DNA of 64,000 bases from Cepaea nemoralis. Taxonomy: Eukaryota > Mollusca > Gastropoda > Stylommatophora > Helicidae. The stretch spans positions 1 through 64,000 of the forward strand of contig JACEFZ010028316.1 of NCBI GenBank assembly GCA_014155875.1, read 5' to 3'. Every line of letters starts with the position of its first letter. Position 1 is the first letter of the stretch. The position numbers and the translations under genes were made by a program. The notes under the pieces were generated by a model that saw nothing but the letters and a program-made list of their open reading frames with translations, did no database searches and was not told the DNA's origin. Of this stretch, positions 20,950 through 33,469 are shown in pieces.

Positions 20950-21960
20950 CACCCTGTAGTACTAAAGATATTTGTTATTTAGAATAATAAAACCAAGAGC
21001 ATGAAGAGACTACAGCCGCTAGACCAGATAATGACCAGGCATCGTTTTTCTTCTTCACACACCGTCCACTCAGACATGCCCGCTGCTTCGCGAAGCGGCT
21101 GTTTTCACCAGTTACGTGGCCACTGGTAACTCCGCTGACCACGGCTCTGTCCGACTGACCAACGAACGACTTTGTACCAGAGGAGGGGTGGTAATGTGAA
21201 CTGGTGGGGGTCAGGAGAAAAGGGCTGTTGTGGAAAAATATAGTATTGTACTGGCGGTGCAGAGCCAGCCCATTGGGAGGTCAGTCCACTAAAAAGGGAA
21301 CTTGTCTGGTACTAAGAGAAATAGCTACGTGTGTTACGACCGTAAGATTTTGATTCTCCTCCAGAAGTGTTTCTATAACTTTGGATGAACTGTGATGAGC
21401 TGTAGTCGTCTGTTTCATATTAAAGAACTTCACGGAACGGTGAACATATCGCTGTGTGTAATTATAAATTGTGAGGTTTATGTGTAAGCAAGCAATTCAA
21501 ACATGTATTTGCATGTACGATCTTTGCCTGCAATGCCAAATGGGCATTAGTAACATTTAGTTATGTTTAGAGAGAGAGTTGAATGACTGCTGAAACTCGT
21601 GTGCAAAACTATACAGCCAGCAGTCACAAATGCAAAAATAGTGTTTTTCTTTGGAAGGAAAAGGGGAAAAATCGGCATAGCTATGGATTGATTCGGAAAA
21701 TAAGACTTCATCAGCTTTTCAAGTAAGTTTTCCACTGTTTATTTAATTAGTTTATAGGTCATTGTTTAGACTTAGATAGAGCCGTGCTTAAGTGATATGG
21801 ACTGTAAACTGGGCATCCTGGGTATACAGCTTAATAATACCCTGACTTTATTAACTCTTTAACCACTTAACTTGGCTCAACGAAATTATGTTTTATTCTC
21901 AATATCCGCGCCAATTTCAATGAGATGCTACGCCTCCCAGAAAGCAACGGGCAACTTTGT
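20950..21960. other. No gene recognised
   Basis: About 1 kb without SINE boxes, arrays or long ORFs. The text at 21050-21200 is more GC-rich. Nothing in it resembles other parts of the window. Confidence 0.5.
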
Positions 21961-21964
21961 TCCA

Positions 21965-22095
21965 GAACATACTTCAACAGATTTGACACGGATATTAAAA
22001 TAAGAATGCAAAAAGCAAGAGCGCGTTCAGAGAACTATAACTTAGAATATTTACCTCTATCGTCAAAAAATACTGTTGTTGAGTTGAGATGAGTC
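21965..22095 (+). mobile_element. Short LINE RT relic
   Basis: The plus frame reads FDTDIKIRMQKARARSE, the DIKIRI/M segment after the RT palm also seen at 9220. About 40 codons survive. Confidence 0.55.
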
Positions 22096-22319
22096 AAGCT
22101 CTGACATCACAGCACTCGGGACTTTCCCATACGTGCTCCGTCCTAATCTGCAACTGAATTATGAATCAGAAATACAAAATCGCAGCTACAACAGTTACTA
22201 GTAAACTAAACTCACATCAAGAGTTGCAGACAAGACTCCGGCTTTAGACAGAACACATTTTGAGACAACTTGATGGTAGTAGTATAGCTAGCAGTCATTT
22301 CACTAGAACCTACGAGCAA

Positions 22320-22450
22320 AAGTGATGGAAGAAGACATAAAACCACACGGAGAATGAGAGACAGAGATGAATCATATGGAGGGGACATGGGGAAAGCTGC
22401 AGGGAATAGCCAACAGGTACAACTGCCTGGTGTGAGTTGGTTTATAGTCT
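22320..22450 (+). mobile_element. LINE 3'-terminal relic
   Basis: AATGAGAGACAGAGATGAAT, then GGGAAAGCTGCAGGGAATAG and a TGAGTTGG end, match the reverse complement of 50865-51010. Both look like the last codons of a LINE ORF2. It may be the far end of the copy at 21965. Confidence 0.5.
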
Positions 22451-22468
22451 AGGGTTCAATTAGTGGGG

Positions 22469-22640
22469 CGGAGGGGGGGGGGGGGGGGGGGGGGGTTATA
22501 TAGGGCAGAATTTGAAAATGACGCGACACAATCCATCCATCCATCATGTGCCATGCCAGTAAGCGTGGGCGGTCATGTTCTGCCATCTCACTCGATCACC
22601 AGAGTCGTGGATCAGCTCCGTGTTTCTGTCCCGACACAAT
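22469..22640 (-). mobile_element. LINE 3' end after a G-run
   Basis: After a G-run (22469-22494), CCATCCATCCATCATGTGCC begins a segment identical in plan to 43217-43325, the 3' end of the LINE in hb intron 2. The (CATC)n is the element's 3' tail, so this is a strongly 5'-truncated insertion of about 110 bp. Confidence 0.75.
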
Positions 22641-23525
22641 ATGTAACTCTAATGCCTGCTGTCTCTCTCTTTCTCTCTCTCCCCCCCCCCCCCACCCCGT
22701 CCTCCCATTCCCCTCTTTGCGCCCGGGCATTGGGTTCTAGTCTGCTGTCAATGAAAAGCCTACATCCTATGGCGAAAGCGTGACTAACCCAGACTGGGCT
22801 TAGCTCAGCCTGTCCTGTGTACCCTGCTGAATGATGACCTAATTACATTGTACCATGTGCCCCTCCAGACGTGTAGTTCCAGTACCCACCATGCACACCC
22901 CACAGGCTTCTGAGCTTGGAAAAGGGACTGAGTGCTCTGCCAAAAAAAAAAAAAAACGTCCCTGTGGGCATGGTACTTTGGTGTAAAACGGGGAGAAGTC
23001 TCTATATCAACCACACCCCGATAGGTGCACGCCCTGTGTATGGTGTGAGATAACTGCAGTTGAAACTGGGGATTTCATAGGATTCACAGCCAAACAACGA
23101 ACTCTGTCACATTAGTTTTGCTGTAAGGACCAGAAATGTGGAAAATAACAAACTATTGTGAATAAACTACAAACATTCATTACTGATAACTGCACAGAAT
23201 ATATGGACTAGAATTGTATAGGAGGACCGTCAACATGGAGTTCCCTCAGAACACTGAATACATGAAAGAAAATCAGTTGGGCAACAGATCCTAGTTATAG
23301 ATGACTCACATTGAGGAACCATATTCATGAATAGAAAGAAAGTCCCATCTCTGGAAGTAACACGACTAAAGAATATAAGAAGGCCTAGATCGAACGAAGA
23401 AGAGGATTTGAATTAGAGATCAATAATGTGGGGGAAAACATTAAGGAATCAACAGCAAAGAAATAAGTAATAGCATAAGATAGCAGAGCTGGTGTTGGAT
23501 GGTTTAAAGCCTGTGTTTTATGGAG
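22641..23525. other. No gene recognised
   Basis: Includes a C-run at 22680-22693 and an A-run at 22940-22956. No ORF longer than 70 codons shows a signature. Confidence 0.45.
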
Positions 23526-23529
23526 GGAT

Positions 23530-23645
23530 AAAAAGAAGAAGGAGAAGAAGAAGAAGAAAAGAAGAAGAAGAAGAAGAAGAAGAAGAAAAGAAGAAGAAGA
23601 AGAAGAAGAAGAAGAAGAAGAAGAGGAGGAGGAGTAGAAGTAGGA
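23530..23645. repeat. (GAA)n tract
   Basis: Interrupted GAA array. It has no SINE-E body upstream, unlike the arrays at 45306 and 58530. Confidence 0.95.
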
Positions 23646-23889
23646 GGAGGAATGAGCTGAAAAGTAACAACTCTTGTTTTACAAATTTATTTGAGATCAG
23701 AAGAGAAAGAAAAGACTTGAGTTCAAACACACTGATTGTTTGGTAGGCCCAACAAGAGGCCCAATTGTCGCAGTGAATAAACAAGACACAACAAGTGTAA
23801 TTTTCGGAACGAAAGAGGAATAAGAGAACACACTTGTATAACTCTGTGGCTACTGAAAAACTGCATTATTTATAACAACCACTGCTGCA

Positions 23890-24070
23890 CTGAAAAGATC
23901 GAGGGGAAGAGAGGCAGAAGTAGACCAAGAGAAATTATGCTGGATGGACAGAAACGGTGGCATGGAGGAATATCATCAACAGAGTTGATCCAGAGCACCA
24001 AAGACCGAGATCTGTGGAGAGCCATGACCGCCTACGCCAGCTGGCACTTGATGATGATGATGATGAGCCA
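23890..24070 (+). mobile_element. LINE RT C-terminal relic with (GAT)n tail
   Basis: The plus frame reads KIEGKRGRSRPREIMLDG, then DRDLWRAMTAYAS, typical of the end of a LINE ORF2, followed by GATGATGATGATGATGA. The microsatellite marks the 3' end of the insertion. Confidence 0.75.
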
Positions 24071-24475
24071 CTGCTGCGCCAAATCAAGTTCAGCCAGGGC
24101 TGTAGAACAATGACAACAAATTTATAAAATTAAAAACAGCTACACAGCATTAATAACATCTGTGGGAAACACAGTATTCTCATAACCATAATCATACAAC
24201 CACCACAGAACTACACAGATTCGCCTTATACGTTACTGCCAATTGTGCTCTGCTCCCTGAGCTGGGTATTCAGGATGAATGTTAAGGATATAAATTCTTT
24301 CAATACCAGAAATTTCGAGACTGATAATCAATGGAATATCGAAAATGCCCTACTTTCAAAGAGGCAACATATATATACCTGGCGTGAAGCATAAAGTGTT
24401 GCATGTTAAAAGACATTGCCAGATTCGGTTAGCATGTGCAGACCCGGGAATCTGAAGTCAGCCACAGATGATTTG
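24071..24475. other. No gene recognised
   Basis: AT-rich with no ORF or repeat signature that I can support. Confidence 0.45.
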
Positions 24476-24477
24476 GG

Positions 24478-24790
24478 AGCAGCCAATGTATTGTTGGTGT
24501 TTATTGCAACGTCCTGTGAAAGGGAAAGCAATTAACTGTATAGTGGTGGTGGTGATGGTGGTAGTGGTGATAGATCTGTTATTTGTGGGACAAGTCCACA
24601 GATGCTCAGATCCTCCAACCCCATCCCCACCCCTCTCCAACATATACATCAACACCCGGCAGCTAATAGTGCCCGTTGTGTGTTGTTTGACGAGGCCCCT
24701 CGTTCTCCCGATGTGCCCCTCGTGACTGACCGTGTCAATTCTTACTCCCGAGTCACTCATTCTGGACAACGATGTGGATTCATTTGCGTC
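24478..24790 (+). repeat. SINE-A tail plus repeat I
   Basis: 24478-24537 is a SINE-A 3' end (GTTTATTGCAACGTCCTGTG). 24560-24790 is repeat I, shared with 42835-43052: GATCTGTTAT, GACAAGTCCA, TCTCCCGATGTGCC and TTCTTACTCC blocks in the same order. At 42.8 kb repeat I leads directly into a SINE-B, so it may be the 5' part of a longer composite. Confidence 0.65.
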
Positions 24791-24794
24791 AGTC

Positions 24795-25780
24795 TTTCGC
24801 TTTCGACAGCTCTCTAAGTGCATTAATAACATCGTCACTATCCACGGGCTGGCCATCTGCAGGGGATGCAGAACCAGCAAGTTTATCAGTTCGTGGTAGA
24901 TTCAAACGTGGAAAGTTTAACAACATATTTGCTTGTATATACGAGGCGAAAAGTTGATCATATATAGTGTATTGCCTGCGACATTGATAGTTGGAGCCTG
25001 TTCTGCTCAGTCAAGCGAAAGACTACTGCAATCCCTCATAATCCGGGATTAATTTTTTCCCCCTTTTCTCCGTTATAAATACACCTTAAAGGTCATTGTA
25101 GAAAGGGAGGATTAACTCTCTTGTGGTAAAGATAAAAGTAATCCCACAGCTAACGCTGATGTAGGGGTGTGAAGTGTAGAACTTTCAGATAGCTAGAACT
25201 TGACTGATCTGAGGTAGCCATCTCTCTTCACGGCCGCCTTTCTTTCTCAGAAAAAAAATCACATTTCTTGTGTGGGTCATTCCTTGAGCCAGGCTGGATG
25301 GACAGAACGTCACGTCATTAATGGTGGCCGAACAATGTATCCTAGTGCTGGTTTTAGATCACAGTTCTACCAACACAGATATGCACGCAGTGGTCGCGAA
25401 TAGGTTGCATTTCACCATAACAAAATTAATTAACAAAATTAATCAATATGAGAGTTAGTTAAACTGTGTACGAAAAGAGGCGTAGTGGGCGTAGTAAAGA
25501 GACAGATAAAATATTTTCATTACTAGAAATCACACTCTTTAACTGATTCAGCGCCAAACAAAAAGTAAATTTGAGCCAAACATTGTGCAGTATCAGATGA
25601 ACAGTATTAATTCATGTACATTTCCGTTCACTGAGCATTGAAATTGCGGAAGATACTGCGAAACGAAACAAATAACACGCTGACCCTAGTATGGTGATAT
25701 ATAATCCTTCTGTACAAATGGGAATTCACATATGGCGGTATATTATTCTTCGGCACTGAATCAGTTAAAACTCATCTTAT
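24795..25780. other. No gene recognised
   Basis: About 1 kb with no repeat partner in the window and no coding signature. It ends where the LINE relic at 25785 begins. Confidence 0.5.
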
Positions 25781-25784
25781 AGTC

Positions 25785-26200
25785 CATGCTGTGTGGAGTT
25801 GGTGATCATGTCTGTCCACAACCCTGTCTTGTGGGCTGCAAAACATTTCTAATACTGATGTTCCTCCATGCCGTGATGTCAAATAGTCTAACACATCTGT
25901 TGGTCTCTCCCTGTCTCTTCTGCGCTCCAACTTTGCTGTTGTGACAATATACTTTGGCTTTCTCTTTCTTATGACATGTCCAAAGAATGCGGACTGTCTT
26001 CTTCTGATGCGAATAACCAGTTCTCTTTGAGAGTTAACTTCTTCTCCATTGCCCTTTCTACCCCCCCCCCCCCGCCCGCCCCCGCCCACAGTGTTCTCAT
26101 AATTCTTCTAGAAAACCACACCTCCACAACTTCCACATAGTTCCTCATGCATCTGCAAATTGTCCATGATTTGCTTCCGCACATCAGAATTAAAACTCAT
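25785..26200 (-). mobile_element. LINE RT C-terminal relic
   Basis: The minus frame reads ELVIRIRRRQSAFFGHVIRK followed by RRRDRERP, the usual IRRRQ..FFGHV..R and GRPR segments. A C/G-rich run (26060-26088) interrupts the upstream part. In-frame stops show that it is inactive. Confidence 0.8.
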
Positions 26201-26386
26201 AGTGGAGGGGGAAATTCAAATGCGGGCGAGCAAGAAGTGCACTACAGTACACGTTGGAAGGTAAAACCAAAAGATGAACGGACAGCAGTCTGATTATGAG
26301 ATTAGGGTTATTAGCCCTATCACCTCCCAAGCCGCCTCACCTCATTCCCAGGAAACTGAAAATTATTATTTTACGAAACTGTCTGT

Positions 26387-26680
<294 letters not shown>

Positions 26681-26689
26681 CGTTTTGAA

Positions 26690-27047
26690 AGCTCATTTTT
26701 CGTATTTAATTCCGGATCATGACTGGCAATATTATGTTCTCATTGCTAGCCACTTTAGTAACATTTTCTAAAATGCTTTCTAATTATATAACCTACATAG
26801 TTAGATACTTCTTGAGAAAACAAATCCAACAGTACCTTACTCAAGTCTATAGGTCATTTATTAGCTTAGATATTACTGTTTGTGTGTCAGTTTATCATTT
26901 AATATAACTTTTATAGAAAAACAACGATTTTGACCTTTTCACTTTTTGTGACCCTACCTACACACTCACACCACTGTTGGTTACACTCATGCCGAGGGAG
27001 ATTAGCACAGCCTCTGTCTAACCCAAGGGCATATAATTCTGTCAGTT

Positions 27048-27081
<34 letters not shown>

Positions 27082-27825
27082 TATACACATCTGCACGTCA
27101 TGCGGTGATGACGTCAGATCGCGCGAGCTACAGCGCGCTGTTGCTAATGCGAGACCGAGATACAGAGATCCATTTTAACCAGACAATTCGCCTTACAAAG
27201 TTTTTTTTTTTTTTTATTAAATCGACCCCAGCCACGCAGAGTGATGACAATTTACACATAAACACTAGAATAGGTGTTGCATGCAAACATGCATTCATGA
27301 TCATTTCGTCGCTCTGAATAATCCATAACAGTTTTAATTGATTATCGCTTGATTATGACACAGAAGTCCGCTATTTTCCCGCCATTACAGCATCATAGCA
27401 TGCGATCTTAATGATTTCAGATTGGGATGTCCCCGCCAACTTAAATAGTCGAAAATTTTACAGTACGCGTACAAATTGATGCTCAATTGAAGTATTCATA
27501 CAAGATCAATTCGTAACTTCTATATAAAACGGAATTTACGAGTCAACTTACGTCTTAAAAAGACAATCTCTTTATCTCCGTAAGAAGAAAGATTTGAGAA
27601 GCCAAGATGTATAGATTTGTAGACAATGAAGGGGGCTACAATACTTAGTAATCGGTTTCTGTTTTAGTGCGATGTTGAAATAATCGAGGAATTTAACATC
27701 ATGCATACGCTTACTGTCCCCATATTGGAGACACAAAAACAAATAACCGAACGTTACCGCAAACAAAATTCCCGTAAAATACGGCAAAATGAACGGCAGT
27801 CATTGCTTTATTTCGACTTATCACA
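26690..27825. other. No gene recognised; contains one (CA)n
   Basis: AT-rich spacer with (CA)n at 27050-27079 and a T-run at 27202-27217. A GC-rich stretch with GCGCGAGC...GCGCGCT lies at 27120-27143. No ORF with a signature. Confidence 0.5.
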
Positions 27826-27829
27826 GAAT

Positions 27830-28200
27830 TCGGAGTGGGTTCCCCTGACGGCGAGGAACACTGGTATTATAGTAATAGGGGAAGCTAATCCACATCCCTG
27901 CTCCGTGGCGAAGATGTTTCGGACGCAGCTCGTAATCCGATATACCGGAATTCGAAACACAACTGTGTTGGTGTTTTTTTTTTTTTAATGAAATGATATG
28001 GAATAGAAAGAAAAAGCAGCGGCTGCAGCAGGATATAACAATATGAAATGGAAACAATGGTATGGGTGCCGGTCTTTCAGAAGGCAATGGCAAACTACTG
28101 AACGTAAACTTGCTCAGGAATCACGAACAGCCCAAAATGCTGAGGTCGACTACTACGTCCGTAAAGGATATGCAAGTAACTATTTTTAATCCACACGCAA
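27830..28200 (+). repeat. SINE-B interrupted by a SINE-A
   Basis: SINE-B text (TTCGGAGTGGG, ATAGGGGAAGC) runs to 27893 and resumes at 28186. Between lies a SINE-A (27896-28184) with a long internal A/T-rich insertion near 27970-28060. TAATCCACA is present on both sides of the SINE-A, as expected for a target-site duplication. Confidence 0.85.
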
Positions 28201-28285
28201 CAAGAAAAGAAACAAAAACAATAGAGAAAACTCCACATGTGTCATCACACAGAGTGCCACAAGTAAGGGACTTCTCCATATGATC

Positions 28286-28710
28286 ATCATCGTGTGCTAT
28301 GCCGATAAGCTTGGGAGATTGTGTTTCGCCATCTTACACGATCACCAGAGTCGTGGATTTTTTTATATTTTTTGGGGGGGGGGGCGCTCGCTCGCTTTGA
28401 ACTCAAGCGTAGTCCATCAACACTACTTCTAATAGCAATGGACTGAATTTTGCGTGTGGATTAGCTTTCCCTATTATCAGTGTCCCTCGCCATCAGGCGA
28501 GCCCACTCCGACTTCAGGGGCACAAGAGTGTCGTAGGTCAACTCTTGTGTTTTTGTCTCGATTACGCCGTGTGACCAAACCTTCCAAATATTTACTTCCC
28601 TGCCTTCCTCTTATTCTTTTCGCCTCAATCTTGCCAGGTGTCACCAAGTTCTCAAGTTTATTTCTTCTCATATCGTGCACAATAATTCTCGAATTAATTC
28701 TCTACGTTTA
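28286..28710 (-). mobile_element. LINE 3' end interrupted by a SINE-B
   Basis: 28286-28356 and 28537-28710 match consecutive parts of 43222-43470 (GATCACCAGAGTCGTGGAT, then TTTTGTCTCGA and CTTGCCAGGTGTCACCAAGT). The minus frame includes MRRNKLENLVTPGKIEAKR. A SINE-B (28385-28525, minus) fills the gap. Confidence 0.8.
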
Positions 28711-28719
28711 ATTTCTATA

Positions 28720-28950
28720 ATCAGTTTACGGTTTACGTTACATTTCTCGAAATACTGGAGTGGAAGAGGAACCATATATTATACTGAATCTGTACTTGTA
28801 GAATCTCAACTGTTGGAGCCCGTTTAAGTGGGGAGAGGGGAGGATGTGGTATATGTGGCGCGATGTTTGGGTCACGTGAGATGGCACTCTGGTAAGCAAA
28901 GAACCCTTTAACACGTCTCAAGGTGCCCTGGGTATATGATGTTAAACCCA
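28720..28950. other. No gene recognised
   Basis: Spacer between a LINE end and a SINE-C. GTGCCCTGGGTATATGATG near 28920 resembles GTGCACCCTGGGTATATGGTG at 54118, so it is probably part of the adjoining SINE-C. Confidence 0.5.
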
Positions 28951-28954
28951 CATT

Positions 28955-29160
28955 TTAATAGACCAATGGTCACTCGGTGGCTGATGTGGTCAGTCTCACA
29001 CCGGTCGCCTTTACTTCCCGAAACATTTTCTGGTAGCTAGTTTAGGCATAGCCGACCTGGGAGCCCGGTTTGGTTTTTTTTTTAAATATCCTATTTGGAT
29101 TCGAACCCATGGCATCGGACAGTTAGGCAAGCTCTAGTGTCTGCACCACCTCGGCTCTTG
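28955..29160 (-). repeat. SINE-C copy, near complete
   Basis: Plus strand: GACCAATGGTCACTCGGTGG, CACACCGGTCGCCTTTACTT, GCCGACCTGGGAG, a T-run, then GGATTCGAACCCATGGCATC, the B box in reverse. On the minus strand this is a head followed by the body. Confidence 0.75.
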
Positions 29161-29185
29161 GCCCACGCTGGACTAAGTTAATTTT

Positions 29186-29340
29186 AAACAATATAAAATA
29201 ACACAAAGTAATGCAACTTCACATAACAGAATTACGATGTGAAGCTGCATTACTTTGTGTTATTTTATAGTTTACATTTTCACAGCTTTACCGCAGTTCC
29301 ACCAAATTTTATTCATATTTTTACTAAGTTAATTTTAATT
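29186..29340 (+). repeat. Penelope-like relic, copy 3, with hairpin start
   Basis: 29186-29224 is the reverse complement of 29237-29273 (core ACACAAAGTAATGC/GCATTACTTTGTGT). The right arm continues into TTCACAGCTTTACCGCAGTT, the 3' sequence shared with 18300-18345. So the first part of this insertion is present twice in opposite directions. Confidence 0.7.
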
Positions 29341-30965
29341 ACTCAGGCTGAATTGGTAAGTAGGGCCAAATTAAATAAATAACACACACTGAACGGTGAG
29401 TCTGTGTGCGCGCGCTTAAATAAATTCACGACAAATTTTACACACTAATTGTCCCCACTGGACGTTATTTAAGCACACCTCCAGGGTTAAAACCAACGCC
29501 TATTATAAACTTTCGTTTTCATATTATTTCATTATATTTAAATTTAAAAACAAAAACAACTCATGGACTAAAGGAAATTAACTGCTCGTTTACGTAAACA
29601 ATTAAAAGGGAACAGCCAGGTCTCTTCCAACAAGCTCACATATTCCGACACTGAAGTCAAGCAGATCGTGTTGATGTTTGGTCACCTTTTATTTTCGCTT
29701 CCTGCTGGAATTTCACCTGTTAAAATCCACACCACGCAAGACGGCGAAAAGGCAAACATTCTAGAAATCGCTCAATTGCCACTGGGGCCGCATTTTTCTT
29801 GGCGTTGTCATAACCGTTGCAGTAATGGTATTTACAAGAAGATATCTCCGAGAAATCTCTCAATTTGGCCACACTGCGAGGAAGAGAGGGAAAAAAACCT
29901 GAAGACAAATATGAAAACGGAAGTTTATAGGAGGCGTTGGTTTTAGCCCTGCAGATTTGCTTAAACAACGCCAAATGGGGACAATTTCACGCAGGTTGCA
30001 TTTTTTCAAACAAGTGATGACTTCGTAAATATGTGCTTGTTGTGGAAATGAAGGTTACAAATTTTACTCTCTTTGCTCTGTTGTTACTTGGTGTCATCGC
30101 TGTTCAAACCAGACGATTTGCAGACGCAATACAGGATGTTTAAGCGCGCTTTTGTCAAGCCTTCTTGCAATACGTTTGCAGAACAGCATTTAAATTGCAT
30201 TTTAACAATAAATTTCGTTTGTATTTAGATCAGTGATCCCCCCTACTTTTTTCGATAACTTGTGACTGTTCCTAGCGTATGTCTAGGCTAACACACGAAG
30301 AAATCCGTAGCCTAAAACACGTGAGAGAATATTCGAGAACTCAGTATTGGGGAGAAAAGATGTATTTATTCACTTTATATAATCTTATAATTCTGCAGCA
30401 TGTACCTGACGAGATGCAGTGAAATATGCCAGGCAATAAATCGTGCATCATATTGTTCGTGGCTTATGTGTTTACATTCACTAAGGAATTACATTGTTTT
30501 AAACGATAACTTATCCCACTGAGTGGTACCAGATGCTGAGTGGGACCAGATCGATGGTGAAGAAAAGGGCTCATGTGCCTTGTTTTGTTTGAATACCTCT
30601 TAACTCATTAAGAAGAAATCAACCAGAATTCGCCCAATGACTGTAACAACAAAATCACAAGTGTACTCCTTTCACGGAGGTTAAACATCCACGTCACGGC
30701 GACTTAGAGCTGTTATGGTAGGCGGCATGGTTCCTGGAAGAAACGGCAGCCTTTCGACCAACCAGAAGGTGGGCACGGGGCATTAAAGACATCCACGGCA
30801 TGAAAATGCACGAGGCACATCCTGAGATGTTCCATCAGGCCTGATAAAAGTGCCGTTCTGCATAGAACATGTTCATGATAATGATGAACCAGCTACACAT
30901 TCCTTGTAAATAAGCAATACATTACTGGCGTTCCTCAGTATCATCTGGGTAAACATCAGAAGTAC
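29341..30965. other. No gene recognised
   Basis: Spacer of 1.6 kb. 30765-30845 shares GGGCATTAAAGACATCCACG and TGAAAATGCACGAGGCA-like text with 60608-60650, so a dispersed repeat is present. A 92-codon plus ORF at 29668-29946 has no known domain and overlaps a similar minus ORF. Confidence 0.5.
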
Positions 30966-31012
30966 AATCACACATGGCACGTTGGCCGAAACACATGAAG
31001 AACACACTACTG

Positions 31013-31035
31013 CAACAACAACAACAACAACAACA

Positions 31036-31122
<87 letters not shown>

Positions 31123-31166
31123 ACTACCACTACAACTACTACTCCTACTACTATAACTACTACTAA

Positions 31167-31232
<66 letters not shown>

Positions 31233-31298
31233 ACCACTACAACTACTACTCCTACTACTATAACTACTACTCCTACTACTATAACTACTACTACTATA

Positions 31299-31334
<36 letters not shown>

Positions 31335-31440
31335 GCTGCTGCTGCTACTACCACTGCTACTACTACCACTACAACTACTACAACTACTACTCCTACTACT
31401 ACTACTACAACTACTAGTAACTACTACTACTACTGTTGTT
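31013..31440. repeat. (CAA)n, (CTA)n and (CTG)n compound array
   Basis: About 430 bp of trinucleotide units in which CTA blocks alternate with CTG blocks and short CAA/CCA interruptions. Poly-Ser, poly-Val and poly-Leu frames are artefacts. Confidence 0.97.
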
Positions 31441-32160
31441 GCCACTAATGCTTCTACCCACCTACCTACCTACCACTGTTAGACCAACCACTACCACTGT
31501 TGCTACCACTAGTAATACTACTGCTACTATTGTTACTTTCCCCACTATTAATTCTCTCATTAAGTTACTGCTCCAGCCGCTACAACCACAGTGGTTACTA
31601 CAAATAACGACCTGCTTTGTTTTAATTATCAAGTGACTTCATTCAATAGCTACTCAACTGTCGAAAGCAAGCAGGATCTATTTTTGATATAGTTTGAATA
31701 CGTCACACATCGCTCTTGTCCTACTGCTGGGGCTTATTGGGCAAGCGAAGAATAGTAATGTATAACCTATCATATATGTCGTAAGCAGCGACTAAGGAGG
31801 AATAAAAAAAAGTGTCATATTTTGTGTCAGGAGGGATAGAAACATATTTACGTAGTTAGTATTTGTGTGAACACAACCACCAGCCATAAGTTGCATACAT
31901 CAGAAAACCTTTGACCTCAGAAAGTCCCTGACCCCATTTCTGGCGTAAAGCCAACATGCGTGGTTCGTGAAGGATCGCTTTCATTGCACATACAGACAAC
32001 TCCATAAATGCTTTGTCTCCTCAAATTGATCATAGGAGAGATTATTAACACAGCGCACGAAGTCCCTAGCACCAGCAAGGGTCCAAATGTCAGAACCACA
32101 CATGCTATACATGTTCTTTTGTGGGTAGTTTGTGTTTTCCTTTTCTAATTTAAAATTTAG
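31441..32160. other. No gene recognised
   Basis: Begins with a few CTA/CTAC relics of the preceding array. 31900-32100 has two overlapping minus ORFs of 60 codons with no known signature. Confidence 0.45.
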
Positions 32161-32164
32161 CATT

Positions 32165-33195
32165 CTCAGCAGCTAGGTTGGTTGGTTATTTGTTCGGTTG
32201 GCTGGTTGGTTATTTAGTTGATTCATCTGTAGATTGGTTGGTTGGTAGATTGGTTAATTTGGTTGTTTGGATATTTGGTTGGCTGGTTGATTAAGTTGGT
32301 TTGCTAAGTAGGTGATTGGTTAGTTGGTTGCTTTATTGGTTTGTTTGTTAATTAGAGTGGTTGGTTAGCTGGCTGATTGATTCATTGGTTGGCTGGTTAG
32401 TTAGTTAGTTGGTTGACTGGCTAAATTATTTATTGTTCCGTTGGTTGCTTAGTTGGCTGGTTGATTAGTTGGGTAGTTTGGTAGTTGGCTAGTTGGTTGA
32501 GTGATTCGTTGATTGCTTAGTTGGTTGGTTTATGAGTTGGTTGGTTGATTAGTTGACTGATTGTTTAGTTGGTTGAGTGATTAGTTGGTTAGTTGGCTAG
32601 CTGGTTTAAAAGGCTAAATTTTAAATCAGAAAAAGAAAACAAAAGCTACTCACACCAGAACATTAATAGCAGAAGTGGCTCAGACACTTCGCGCGTGTGT
32701 CTGTGCGTAGGCTGCACCATGAAGAGATGATGCAACGTTTTGGCCAGGGTAGGTTCTGGTCTTGCGACCTCTGCGGCCCTTCTGTCGCTCAAACCGCCCT
32801 ACCCTTTTGGATTTGCAACTGTCGAAGGACTTTTAACGCGCACACGGGGTACCTTTTCATAGGAGTCCAGGCTTCCGATCCAACTAATCAACCAACCAAC
32901 TATTTTAATAAACTAACTAATCAACTAACTAACTGATCATCAAACTAACTAATCAACAAACTAACTAATCAACCAACCAACTAACTAATCAATTAACCAA
33001 CTATTTCAACAAACCAACTATTTCAACAAACTAACTAATCAACCAACCAACTAACTAATAAACTAACCAATTAACTAATTAACTAACTAATCAACCAACA
33101 AACTAATAAACCAATTAATTAACAAATTAAACAACAACCTAACTAATCAACAAACCAACTAATTAATCAGCCAACCAACTAAGCAACCAACCGAC
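32165..33195. repeat. Pair of inverted TTGGTTAG-type arrays around a 260-bp core
   Basis: 32165-32610 is a degenerate array of GGTTGGTTAGTT-like units. 32878-33195 is an array of AACTAACTAATCAACC units, the same motif on the other strand. The core 32612-32877 has no array. It contains GTCGAAGGACTTTTAACGCG, which read on minus resembles the CGCGTTAAAAGTCC body block of SINE-G-type repeats. Confidence 0.75.
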
Positions 33196-33465
33196 CCTAG
33201 GATCGGAATGGGATGGGGGATGGGAGTGGAACGAGCACATCACTAAGTTCCTTAGCACAAACCCACACCCTGATCCGTGTCACGCCATCTTGAGTGAGAT
33301 CACCTGAATCTCCCTCCGCCAACGAGGCAGCTAATCAATTGCATCTTTACAACGTTTAATTCAGAACACAAAATACTGTGATGTCCCGTGTTTGCTTCGT
33401 TAGTTCAACAAAACCGAGTCTCTAGTCCGTTTTCTATATCAAGCTTCGTTTTCTTCTCTTCTCTT
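33196..33465. other. No gene recognised
   Basis: Short spacer between the inverted arrays and a LINE relic; no signature found. Confidence 0.45.
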
Positions 33466-33469
33466 CTGT

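Noticed and set aside
30873..31445. 190-codon minus-strand ORF with Ser and Val runs
   Set aside because: Artefact of the CTA/CTG array.
32697..32936. 79-codon ORF with several Cys, first thought to be a LINE zinc-finger end
   Set aside because: Spacing does not fit C2H2, and the minus strand resembles a SINE-G-type body block better.
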